The notes under the pieces: model-generated
The model's database searches: none
What the model saw: only the letters and a program-made list of their open reading frames with translations
Told to the model about the DNA's origin: nothing
Position numbers and translations under genes: made by a program
Shown: piece by piece, positions 37,501 to 44,780 of the stretch
Position numbering within the stretch: the stretch's first letter is position 1
How the letters are laid out: every line of letters begins with the position of its first letter
Assembly (NCBI RefSeq): GCF_015476115.1
Contig: NZ_CP064295.1
Span: 2,164,001 to 2,228,000 of the forward strand
Direction of reading: 5' to 3'
Length of the DNA stretch: 64,000 bases
DNA from: Aegicerativicinus sediminis
GTDB lineage: Bacteria > Bacteroidota > Bacteroidia > Flavobacteriales > Flavobacteriaceae

Positions 37501-37651
37501 AAGTGCTTTCATTAATTGTAGAGCCGTCAAATGTTAGAGTTATTGATTCATCTTCGTTAAAAGTTTCGGGACTTATTGAATATGAAACAGTTTGTTGTTG
37601 GGCATACCCAAAAATGGGGATTGCCAACAATAATAGTAGCAATTTTTTCAT
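34526..37651 (-). CDS. Multidomain GH13 alpha-amylase secreted by T9SS
   Basis: About 1041 residues from the ATG at 37651, which begins a clean signal peptide (MKKLLLLLLAIPIFGYAQ). An ATG at 37672 lies inside a terminator-like hairpin and is less likely. Domains in order: N-terminal beta domain; CBM48-like domain with VHIIGNFNDW; GH13 barrel with DVVYNHADG, nucleophile D450 (GFRWD), acid E497 (IFEH) and D565 (ESHDEQ); amylase C-domain; a thrombospondin type 3-like calcium repeat (DADGDGVADDDDLCP); Ig-like region; and a T9SS type A sorting domain ending in GLYLLQLSSKEISKTLKIVK. It should cut alpha-1,4-glucan at the cell surface, feeding SusCD. Confidence 0.93.
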   Translation of the reverse strand: MKKLLLLLLAIPIFGYAQQQTVSYSISPETFNEDESITLTFDGSTINESTWSVTNNALYLWAWSYDENDINSIDCPTNGSWTNSNEANKLTYNSGNDTYSISFVPTTFYNRTGIGKIGFLVKAKDGTGEKKSQDMDAEVGENNGPPVSIPEAAVPAGLKDGLNINPNDNTKVTLVLYAPEKSYVHIIGNFNDWQRDDDNYLLFKDPSTDRFWIELTNLTPQSNILYQYLVDGSIRVADPYSTLILDENDDPYIDETTFPNLPDYPTGKTEHPVTWFRLGDTPYNWEVTNFQPPAKTDLVIYELLVRDFDDLHSFDAVKARLDYLEGLGINAIELMPVNEFAGNLSWGYNPNFHMALDKFYGSPNSFKQLIDECHKRGIAVIIDVVYNHADGQNPFYRMWSSNNPFFNPTATHSYSVFNDFNHSKQATRDYVKRTSQYWIDEFKVDGFRWDLTKGFTQNCTPSDENCTGSYQQDRVDVLKLYADYQWEVDDDFIVIFEHLGGITEEKEWANYRASEGKGILLWNILNYQYTQAMEGRNSNSNFSNVSYKVKGFDEPSAISYMESHDEQRLMYNSLNFGLSNSSYNIKDLNTALSRMETAGAFLFTVPGPKMIWQFGELGYDFSINYCPDGSINNDCRTGEKPSAWEEGYNNVPERKAIYDTWADLIKLKLNEPIFKTTNFTIEAGSSTGLKSIHLTLDSATGDQIKHVTIIGNFGITEQAIDPKFQETGDWFEFLKGNLKTTVSNVNASITLAPGEFRIYGNEKSSLFPDNNIPDADGDGVADDDDLCPNTPTGTVVDINGCETFTLSADNFELSISSETCRNSDNGTINISAKEDLNYEATITGNGLNNSAAFSTNHTFNNLKAGAYEVCITVENETGYEICFDAVVTEPEDLAVLSTYFEDDKNVVLNLSGSSSYSIVINGTQMQTTDSEIIIPLSNGLNTISVEGDKICQGIYEEQIFVGEDVLAFPNPAQNNLNIYTGITSGPVNLKIFSVTGKLVLSEELELTNGKTQIDVSGISKGLYLLQLSSKEISKTLKIVKK

Positions 37652-37661
37652 GAGAGGAAAC

Positions 37662-37690
37662 AAAAAAGCCATAGTATTTACTATGGCTTT
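37662..37690 (-). terminator. Terminator-like hairpin between the SusE-like gene and the amylase gene
   Basis: A 12-bp perfect stem (37665-37676 with 37679-37690; core AAAGCCATAGTA) is followed in minus-strand sense by a run of six T. It lies in the 51-bp gap between the SusE/F-like stop and the amylase ATG at 37651, inside what otherwise looks like one operon. It probably ends part of the susCDE transcripts, so fewer copies of the amylase message are made. Confidence 0.8.
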
Positions 37691-37702
37691 ATATTAGAAA
37701 AA

Positions 37703-38752
37703 TTAGTTTAACGTTAAAGAATAGGTGTATTCTCTAGGGTTACTTAAGTCTAATACAACTTTATAACTTCCTTCCGCGGGAACTACTATATCTGCACCTG
37801 ATGGTTCTAGCAAACCATCTCCGCCGTCATCACCGTAATTCCAATCCCAATTATTATTGGCTCTAAACTTAATTTTATTTGCAGTTAAATAGATATCTAC
37901 TGACCATGTTCCTGAAGCCGAATCATAAACCATATCTGTATCTGAGTCCCAACCTGTAGGTGTAGCATCACCAATTAATCCCCATTCACTATATTCTGTT
38001 TCAGAATAGGTAAGTGCTTCTGTGTCTACTTTAATCAAATAGTATCCGGCGGTTGCAGTACAATCTGATTCGCCTTCCTCAGCTAATTTTCCAGTAAAGG
38101 TTCCATCATCACCCCAATCAGTATTACCCCAGTCAAAATTTCCATTTGCATCAGGTCCAACAAATTTGTGGCCACCATCTAACCAAACATATCCTTCATA
38201 ATCAGTTTCTCCGAATCCTGATGCTGCTAATCTAGGTGCCGAGGATGGGGCCCATCCTTGATGATTTCCAGGAACAGCTATTTTCGGAGCCTCCGTAGTG
38301 TAAGGAGTAACATTTAAAACAATCGTTTCAGAATATTGTGGCTCAAAAGAATCACTAACTGAAGCTTTTACTCTTGCCTCAACTTGATAGTTAGAAAAAG
38401 GTGTAGCTCCAAGAGCCAATACAAGATTATTCAAATCACTTACGGTGAATGAAATTTGGTTTCCTCCAATTGTAGAGCCTAAAACTTGAGGGTCTGCAAA
38501 ATTATTTCCAACGTTATCAACTTCAACGGTATACGTGATGGCCACATCCCCATTAAAGTCTGCAGGTTCCCAAACAAATCGGTCAACAAGGGCAGTGGGT
38601 TTGTTGAAGTCTAATTCATAGGAGGCACCGGTTTCAGGGGCCACAACAACTGGGTTTCCACTCGCTTCAATAATAGGTCTGTCTTCTACATCATCCGTAT
38701 TACACGATGTAATGATTAGTAGAGTTAATAATAAGGTGAATATTTTTTTCAT
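37703..38752 (-). CDS. SusE/SusF-like starch-binding outer-membrane lipoprotein
   Basis: 349 residues. The signal ends at C17 (IITSC) followed by acidic NTDDVED, consistent with surface export. A SusE-type N-terminal Ig-like domain (about 30-150; DRFVWEPADF) is followed by two related SusF/SusE C-terminal starch-binding-like repeats. The first, around 160-245, starts KIAVPGNHQGWAPSSAPRL; the second, around 250-349, starts WGLIGDATPTGWDSDTDM and ends KVVLDLSNPREYTYSL. It should hold starch or maltodextrin at the surface without cutting it. Gap to susD is 18 bp. Confidence 0.88.
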   Translation of the reverse strand: MKKIFTLLLTLLIITSCNTDDVEDRPIIEASGNPVVVAPETGASYELDFNKPTALVDRFVWEPADFNGDVAITYTVEVDNVGNNFADPQVLGSTIGGNQISFTVSDLNNLVLALGATPFSNYQVEARVKASVSDSFEPQYSETIVLNVTPYTTEAPKIAVPGNHQGWAPSSAPRLAASGFGETDYEGYVWLDGGHKFVGPDANGNFDWGNTDWGDDGTFTGKLAEEGESDCTATAGYYLIKVDTEALTYSETEYSEWGLIGDATPTGWDSDTDMVYDSASGTWSVDIYLTANKIKFRANNNWDWNYGDDGGDGLLEPSGADIVVPAEGSYKVVLDLSNPREYTYSLTLN

Positions 38753-38770
38753 TTTAAATCAATTTTTTAA

Positions 38771-40372
38771 TTAATAACCAGGGTTCTGAGTTAAGTTGGG
38801 ATTTGCAGCCAATGAATTAGATGGTATAGGAAATATATTTCTATAAGATTCGGTTGGAGCTCCATTAGGTACTCTACCTTTCCATGGCCATAAATAAGCA
38901 CTTCCCGTGAATTTTTTAAATCTAATTAAGTCGGTTCTGCGGTGTGCTTCCCAATGAAGTTCACGTGCCCTTTCATCAAGAATAAAATCTTCAGTAAGGT
39001 CGTTAGTTGAAATATTGTGGGCTGAGTCACCGAAGGCTCTTTCCCTTAGGGCATTTACGTATCCTAAAGCGGCAGATTCTGAACCGCCTTCTTCTCTTGC
39101 TACGATTTCTGCATACATAAGATAGGCATCAGCCAATCTAAACATTGGGAAATCTGTATCAGCAAAAGCCCCAGTTCCATTAGAACCCCATTCTCCTTGA
39201 GAATCGATGTTTTTCCATTTTGCAATGGCATATCCATCCGTAAATGAACCTATGTCCTCAATTTCTAGATTTTGACCTTGAGTGAAGAATTGTTCTCTTT
39301 GGTCGTCACCCATTTGGAATTTGTTCACTAAGGCTGAAGTAGTTCTCAAACCAGCCCAACCTCCATCAATACCAAAATCATCAGGATTCATTTCTCCTCC
39401 AACAGGAGCATGTGTTAAAAATGTCGTGCCTCCATATGTCTGAGTAAACAAACCATCATAAGCCACAGCAAATATAAACTCATTCTGTGCTCCATTTGAG
39501 TCGTTATCAGCTAAGAAAAGTTCTTCATAACTGTCATGTAAACTATAAGGACCATTCAATATATTTTGAATGTATGGAAGAGCTTCAGCAAATCTCTTTT
39601 CTCCAATATAGGCTTCTGCATTCATATACAATTTTGCCAATAACATATTTGCAGCTCCTTGGTCCGCCCGAGGATAATCATTTTGTCCCATTGCTGGAAG
39701 AGCATTAACAAGATCTAATAACTCTTCTTTAACATATGTAAACAATTCTTCTGAAGAGGCTTGTTCTGGGAGGAAAAAATCCGTGGGTGAATCTTCCTTC
39801 ACTAGTCCGACAGATCCGTATAGATCTAAAAAGTGCCAGTAGCTTAGAGCTCTCAAAAATCTTGCTTCAGCTCGATAGGTTGCAATTTCCTCCCTAACAC
39901 TTCCACTAATTCCTCTTGAGTCTAGCTTTTCATCAGTTGTTTGTCTCAAAAACTCATTGCAGTTTTTTACCTGAAAATCTAAACGGTTGAAAGTGGCATT
40001 TATAAAAGCATCCCCGGCAGTCCAAGTATGGTAATGAAAATCCTTTATGGTTTTATCATTCCAAGAAATAACGGCCTCATCCGTAGTTAATTCTTGCATT
40101 ACCCAATAACCTCTTATATATTGGCTTTCACCTTCATCTATACCTGTGATATCAGGGTTACCTGCTGGCCCCGATTGACCAGTTGTGGCTAAGCCTGCAT
40201 ACAATTTGGCAACTAGTTGAATATAAGAATCTGGGTTGCTATAAACTTCCTCTGCTGATAATAAAGTTTCACTATTAGGATCTGATTGGTCTAAATCATC
40301 TGTACATCCTGCAATAAACAAAAATGTTATTAACAGGATAAAATTTGTGTAAATATTTATTTTTCTTTTCAT
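38771..40372 (-). CDS. susD: SusD/RagB-family glycan-binding outer-membrane lipoprotein
   Basis: 533 residues. The lipobox ends at C23 (FIAGC) followed by TDDLDQSD, an acidic surface-export signal. The SusD helical TPR-type scaffold is clear: EVYSNPDSYIQLVAKLYAGL near the start, RAEARFLRALSYWHFLDLYG in the middle, FPMFRLADAYLMYAEIV and DERARELHWEAHRRTDLIRF near the end, closing with IFPIPSNSLAANPNLTQNPGY. It forms the hinged lid over the SusC barrel and captures alpha-glucan oligosaccharides. It starts five bases after the susC stop, so the two are tightly coupled. Confidence 0.96.
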   Translation of the reverse strand: MKRKINIYTNFILLITFLFIAGCTDDLDQSDPNSETLLSAEEVYSNPDSYIQLVAKLYAGLATTGQSGPAGNPDITGIDEGESQYIRGYWVMQELTTDEAVISWNDKTIKDFHYHTWTAGDAFINATFNRLDFQVKNCNEFLRQTTDEKLDSRGISGSVREEIATYRAEARFLRALSYWHFLDLYGSVGLVKEDSPTDFFLPEQASSEELFTYVKEELLDLVNALPAMGQNDYPRADQGAANMLLAKLYMNAEAYIGEKRFAEALPYIQNILNGPYSLHDSYEELFLADNDSNGAQNEFIFAVAYDGLFTQTYGGTTFLTHAPVGGEMNPDDFGIDGGWAGLRTTSALVNKFQMGDDQREQFFTQGQNLEIEDIGSFTDGYAIAKWKNIDSQGEWGSNGTGAFADTDFPMFRLADAYLMYAEIVAREEGGSESAALGYVNALRERAFGDSAHNISTNDLTEDFILDERARELHWEAHRRTDLIRFKKFTGSAYLWPWKGRVPNGAPTESYRNIFPIPSNSLAANPNLTQNPGY

Positions 40373-40377
40373 AGCTC

Positions 40378-43302
40378 CTAGAAATTAAAATTTAAGCCTA
40401 ATAAATAGGTTCTCGGTCTTGGGTATAGATTATTATCTATACCATATGTTTCTGGATCAATACCTTCATAATCGGAAATTATTAACAGGTTTTGGCCAGT
40501 TGCTGTAATTGTCAATGAACTATTCTCGTTAAATAATTCTTTAAATGTATACCCGATAGTAGCATTATCTAATTTGAGATATGCTGCATCCTGAATATAA
40601 TAATCAGATTGGTATTGTGCGGTCCTGAAATTTGAATTTAATAGGTCACCAACAGCATTATTTAAATAGGTGTCAAAGGTTAATATTTGATTTCCAAATC
40701 CATTTCCAGAGTCAACATTATTATAGTTGTAGTTACCCCAAGAGCCTCTCCAAGACATATTGAAAAACCAATTTTTATAGGATAAGTCGGTGTTAAAGCC
40801 ATAATAAATATCTGAAGCAGGTTTTCTAAATCTGTATTTATCGTCAGCATTAACTATACCGTCTTGATTTCTATCAACATAGACTCCTTCTATTGGATTG
40901 CCGCTTGCGTCATAAGCCTGTTCCCAAACAAAGAAGGAATATGGGGCATAGCCAACCTGATGGTTCTGTATGGTATTTCCGGTACCCCCTCCAATTCCAC
41001 CAACATCAATCCCTTGATACCCTGGGTCGGTTATTAGGGTTAATTTGGTAATTTTTGATTCTTGGAAGGTGATGTTTCCTCCAATTCTCCAATTCCAATC
41101 TTCGGTTCTAACAGGAAAAATATCACCAGCAATTTCAATACCCTTGTTTTCCAATGTTCCTATGTTGTAGTCATCCGCATTTGAGAAGCCAACACCTTGT
41201 GGGTTATTTGTAAAAACTAAAAGGTCTGTTGTTGTTCTTTCATATGCATCTACAGTTCCGGTAATTAACCCATCGAAAAATCCGAAATCTAAACCGATGT
41301 TGAATGTTTCTGTTTCTTCCCAAAGTAAATTAGAATTGTAGGGTTGAGGTCTAATAGTGTTTACAAAACTATTGCCTAATTGATAAGCTGCATTATTAGT
41401 CCCTGTTTGGTATAAAGGCAAGGAAGGATAGAGATCCCCAACTGCCTGTTGTCCAGTTATACCCCAGCTTAACCTAAGTTTTAGGTCGCTTACTACATCA
41501 GTACCTTTCAGGAATTCTTCTTCGCTAATTTTCCAACCAAGAGCGGCAGCTGGGAAGTTACCCCATCTGTTATCCTTTATAAATCTAGATGTTCCATCTC
41601 GTCTTATGGAAAGAGTTAAGAGATACTTGTCATTATGAGTAAGATTAAGTCTACCGAAGAACGATTGTAAATTTAAACGGGTTTCATTAGTAACTTCAAT
41701 GGTCTGACCAGTTTGATCAGTCGTTAAAAATCTTGTTGGGTATCTGAAATCTTGATAGTTATAACCCGCAGTAAAGTCGATTTGAGTTTTAATTGATTCG
41801 AAGTAATTGTTATAATTTATATAGGCGTCTAATACCTTGTTCTCCTTATTTTCAATATTATTATATTGAGTAGCCTCTTGATTTCCTTCGCTGTCTAAAT
41901 TATTGAAAGCTGCATCGGTACCTCCGTAGGATCTCCCCGTTAACATATCATATCCCAAGTTAAGAACACCTTTTAGTTCTGGAAGAACATGAAGTTTGTA
42001 TTCCAACTGAACGTTTCCGATACTTCTAAATGCTCTACCCTTGTTTGTGGTTTGTTCAATTAGAGCCAAAGGATTAGCGCCCGCTAAAGTATTCAGTCTT
42101 CCGTTAGCGTTTGTCCATCTGAAATATCCGCCATAAGTCTGATCATCCATATAAACTGGTTGGGTAGGATCAAAGGTAATAGCAGCTCCGATTGCTCCCC
42201 TATTACTATAATTACTTTCAATTACAGATGTGTTATTATTTGCATCTATTTTAAGATGGTCATCAAAGAACCTGAATGTAAGAGCAGTAGAAAGCGTTGT
42301 TCTTTGAAAGTTATCTTTTTTCAAAATACCATCATAATCAGCATAACCCATAGAAACTCTATAATTAAGGAAGTCAAATCCTCCGGAAGCGGATAAGTTA
42401 TGTTCAGTTCCTAAAGCCTCTTGGTAAACCAGGTCTTGCCAGTTTGTATTTGAATCTCCAATTAAATTGATTTGGTTGGCATTACCATTGGCATTAACAT
42501 AATCAATGAAATCTGGTACTGATAAAGCGTCAACCTTTTCATCTATTTTAGAATATGAAAATTTGGAATTATAGTTCCATTTCAATTCTCCCACTTTACC
42601 TCTCTTTGTAGTAATAATTACAACACCGTTAGACGCCCTTACACCATAAATTGCAGTAGCGGAAGCATCTTTAAGAATATTTATAGATTCAATATCATTC
42701 GGATTTATCGTAGCCAGAGGGTTTCTACCTCCGGTAATTCCACCTGAGTCCGCAGGAACGCCGTCAATTACATAGAGAGGGTCGTTATTAGCATTTAAAG
42801 ATGAACCACTCCTAATTCTAATTTGTGCTCCTTCACCTGGTGATCCACCACCATTAATAACCTGTATTCCAGCAACTTTACCTTGAATTAATTGATCAGC
42901 AGCAACATTTGCACCTTGATTGAAGTCTTCTGGCTTTATTGCTGTTACAGAACCTGTAGCGTCTTTTTTCGTGACAGTACCATAACCAATAACCACAACT
43001 TCATCTAACTGAGCCGCATCTTCGTCGAGCGACACGTTGATTGTTTGTTGCCCGGTAAAGGGAATTTCTTGGGTTATGTACCCAATATAGCTAAAAACCA
43101 AAACCTCTCCATCTCGGACAGTAATTTGGTAATTGCCATCAAAGTCTGTAGCTGTTCCCGTGGATGTGCCTTTTACTAATACATTTACTCCTGGAAGTGG
43201 TAGTCCTGTAGACGTTTCTGTTACAACACCACTAACAGTTGTTTGAGCAAATATCATAGCCGGCAGCACCATTAGGAGCAGACTAGATAAAAATGTTTTC
43301 AT
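40378..43302 (-). CDS. susC: SusC/RagA-family TonB-dependent glycan transporter
   Basis: 974 residues. Signal peptide MKTFLSSLLLMVLPAMIFAQ; CarboxypepD_reg-like domain (about 22-110, VSGVVTETSTGLPLPGVNVL); TonB-box-like region and plug (DEVVVIGYGTVTKKDATGSV from about 105, then the SusC motif GVRASNGVVIITTKRG); 22-strand barrel to the C terminus (YLLGLNFNF). It imports oligosaccharides across the outer membrane with energy from TonB-ExbBD. It is the first gene of the susCDE unit, with 313 bp of non-coding DNA upstream shared with the LacI regulator. There is no N-terminal STN domain, so no anti-sigma signalling is expected, in line with control by LacI. Confidence 0.97.
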   Translation of the reverse strand: MKTFLSSLLLMVLPAMIFAQTTVSGVVTETSTGLPLPGVNVLVKGTSTGTATDFDGNYQITVRDGEVLVFSYIGYITQEIPFTGQQTINVSLDEDAAQLDEVVVIGYGTVTKKDATGSVTAIKPEDFNQGANVAADQLIQGKVAGIQVINGGGSPGEGAQIRIRSGSSLNANNDPLYVIDGVPADSGGITGGRNPLATINPNDIESINILKDASATAIYGVRASNGVVIITTKRGKVGELKWNYNSKFSYSKIDEKVDALSVPDFIDYVNANGNANQINLIGDSNTNWQDLVYQEALGTEHNLSASGGFDFLNYRVSMGYADYDGILKKDNFQRTTLSTALTFRFFDDHLKIDANNNTSVIESNYSNRGAIGAAITFDPTQPVYMDDQTYGGYFRWTNANGRLNTLAGANPLALIEQTTNKGRAFRSIGNVQLEYKLHVLPELKGVLNLGYDMLTGRSYGGTDAAFNNLDSEGNQEATQYNNIENKENKVLDAYINYNNYFESIKTQIDFTAGYNYQDFRYPTRFLTTDQTGQTIEVTNETRLNLQSFFGRLNLTHNDKYLLTLSIRRDGTSRFIKDNRWGNFPAAALGWKISEEEFLKGTDVVSDLKLRLSWGITGQQAVGDLYPSLPLYQTGTNNAAYQLGNSFVNTIRPQPYNSNLLWEETETFNIGLDFGFFDGLITGTVDAYERTTTDLLVFTNNPQGVGFSNADDYNIGTLENKGIEIAGDIFPVRTEDWNWRIGGNITFQESKITKLTLITDPGYQGIDVGGIGGGTGNTIQNHQVGYAPYSFFVWEQAYDASGNPIEGVYVDRNQDGIVNADDKYRFRKPASDIYYGFNTDLSYKNWFFNMSWRGSWGNYNYNNVDSGNGFGNQILTFDTYLNNAVGDLLNSNFRTAQYQSDYYIQDAAYLKLDNATIGYTFKELFNENSSLTITATGQNLLIISDYEGIDPETYGIDNNLYPRPRTYLLGLNFNF

Positions 43303-43337
43303 ACATTATTTTTAAGTTAAAACCTTAGTTAGTTATT

Positions 43338-43356
43338 CTTATAAATTCACTTCTAA
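43338..43356 (+). repeat. 19-bp motif, copy 1 (upstream of susC)
   Basis: CTTATAAATTCACTTCTAA occurs here and, base for base, at 44706-44724. It has imperfect dyad symmetry (TTAnAA-N6-TTnTAA). The first copy lies 36-54 bp upstream of the susC ATG. A shared operator for the maltose/starch regulator is the simplest reading. Confidence 0.6.
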
Positions 43357-43415
43357 TGTTAAAACTATGTAAAAAAGGTGAGCTAGAATGTTACAGCGAT
43401 TACACGAACGCTACG

Positions 43416-43425
43416 AAAACGTTTT
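43416..43425. promoter_or_regulatory. Central-CG palindrome, candidate LacI-family operator
   Basis: AAAACGTTTT is a perfect 10-bp palindrome with the central CG typical of LacI/PurR/CcpA-type operators (core AAnCGnTT). It lies between susC and the LacI-family regulator gene, about 115 bp upstream of susC. No second copy was noticed upstream of the MFS gene. Confidence 0.4.
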
Positions 43426-43615
43426 AGTGTTGAAAACTTTTTGAATTTAACAATTCTCGATACTTTCTTGAGATGAAATTTGAGATAATTTCAAAAAGGG
43501 CGTATTTAATTAACGATTTGATAAACATAAGAGGATTTTGTTCATTTTCCAAATTGTTTTTAAAAAATGTGTTTGTTGTCGTATCTTACCACTTTATTAT
43601 GCCCATAAATCCCTA

Positions 43616-44656
43616 ATGAAACAGAAAATTACATTAAAACAAATTGCTAAAGAATTAGATGTCTCAATATCCACAGTTTCTAAGGCTTTAAGGAATAGTT
43701 TGGAGATTGGTGAGGATACTCGAGAAAAGGTTCAGGCATTTGCGAAATTATATAATTACCGACCTAATAATATTGCCCTAAGTCTTAAAAACAGCAAAAC
43801 CAAAACTATAGGTGTTATCATACCAGAAATAGTTCATTATTTCTTCAGTAATGTTATAAGTGGCATTGAGAAAATTGCAAATCAAAAAGGCTATAATGTT
43901 ATTGTTGGGCTCTCTAATGAATCTTTTGATAAAGAGGTATTGAATATGCAAATGTTGGCAAATGGCAGTATTGATGGGTTTATTCTGTCTGTTGCTAAGG
44001 ATACAATGATGAAAGAAGATTACCATCATTTTATTGAAACAATTAATCAGGGTATGCCTATTGTAATGTTCGATAGGGTGATCCCACAGATTCCATGCGA
44101 TAAAGTAATTATTGATGATAAGCGAAGTGCGCGTACCGCTGTTTTGAAGTTAATAGACAACGGTTGTAAAAACATTGCAATTGTTACAACCAAAGATTAT
44201 ATAAATGTAGGAAAACTTCGCACGGATGGATATATTGAGGCCCTTAACTTAAGAGGTATAGAGGTAAAGGACGAAAACATTCTGAAATTAAGTGATTATG
44301 TAAATGATGAAGCCCAATTGAACCATCTAGAGGATCAGGTTGAAGAATTCCTAAAGGATAGGGAAGATATTGATGGAATTCTTGGCGTTAATGAAATATA
44401 TGCACTTACCGTCATAAAAATAGCTAAGAAATTAGGTAGAAGGGTTCCAGATGACATTCAAGTGATTTCCTATACGGATGGTGTTTTGTCTAGGCATGCC
44501 ACACCATCTTTAACTACCGTTAAACAGCATGGGCAAACAATGGGGGAGAAGGCGGCAGAATTACTAATTAACAAGCTTGAAAAAGATGATGAAGATGAAA
44601 GTTATGAGACCATGATTATTGAGACTGAATTAATTGAGCGCGACTCAACAAAATAA
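43616..44656 (+). CDS. LacI-family transcriptional regulator of the alpha-glucan locus
   Basis: 346 residues from the ATG at 43616; the longer TTG-started frame is rejected. The helix-turn-helix (about 5-25) is ITLKQIAKELDVSISTVSKALR, with the hinge helix region YRPNNIALSLK. The ligand-binding domain begins TIGVIIPEIVHYFFSNVISG and contains IDGFILS, PIVMFDRV, IDDKRSA and DGILGVNEIYAL, the usual LacI/GalR landmarks. Placed between divergent susC and the maltose-uptake operon, it probably senses maltose or a derivative and controls both, replacing the SusR sensor of Bacteroides. It could be an activator or a repressor. Confidence 0.93.
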   Translation: MKQKITLKQIAKELDVSISTVSKALRNSLEIGEDTREKVQAFAKLYNYRPNNIALSLKNSKTKTIGVIIPEIVHYFFSNVISGIEKIANQKGYNVIVGLSNESFDKEVLNMQMLANGSIDGFILSVAKDTMMKEDYHHFIETINQGMPIVMFDRVIPQIPCDKVIIDDKRSARTAVLKLIDNGCKNIAIVTTKDYINVGKLRTDGYIEALNLRGIEVKDENILKLSDYVNDEAQLNHLEDQVEEFLKDREDIDGILGVNEIYALTVIKIAKKLGRRVPDDIQVISYTDGVLSRHATPSLTTVKQHGQTMGEKAAELLINKLEKDDEDESYETMIIETELIERDSTK

Positions 44657-44705
44657 TTCATGGTTACCAAATAAAAAACTTTATTATCTTTACGGCTGTT
44701 CAAAA

Positions 44706-44724
44706 CTTATAAATTCACTTCTAA
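44706..44724 (+). repeat. 19-bp motif, copy 2 (upstream of the maltose operon)
   Basis: Exact second copy of CTTATAAATTCACTTCTAA, 57 bp before the MFS ATG and about 14 bp after a possible -7 box (TATCTTTA, 44685-44692). Both copies are in the same plus-strand orientation although the genes they precede are divergent. Just downstream lies an inverted repeat, TGATAAG-N6-CTTATCA (about 44733-44752), in the leader. Confidence 0.6.
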
Positions 44725-44780
44725 CATAAGTTTTGATAAGTTTTCGCTTATCAAAGTAGTATTAATAAATTCGTACTATA

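Larger units (their letters stand above)
43303..43615. promoter_or_regulatory. Intergenic control region between susC and the LacI-type regulator
   Basis: This 313-bp stretch has no convincing gene. It holds a 19-bp motif repeated upstream of the MFS gene (43338-43356), a possible -7 box for susC in minus-strand sense (TAGTTTTA, 43360-43367, one mismatch), a central-CG palindrome AAAACGTTTT (43416-43425), and a weak inverted repeat GAAATT-N6-AATTTC (43475-43492). An in-frame TTG at 43538 would extend the LacI protein by 26 residues that do not look like a regulator N terminus. Confidence 0.6.

Noticed and set aside
37652-37672. Outer ATG (37672) for the T9SS amylase
   Set aside because: It would place seven residues before a standard signal peptide and falls within a terminator-like hairpin.
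43475-43492. Inverted repeat GAAATT-N6-AATTTC between susC and the LacI gene
   Set aside because: Short, AT-only arms in an AT-rich region; such repeats arise often by chance.
43538-43615. TTG-started extension of the LacI-type regulator
   Set aside because: The 26 extra residues are not LacI-like, contain several cysteines and hydrophobics, and the normal helix-turn-helix starts right after the ATG at 43616.
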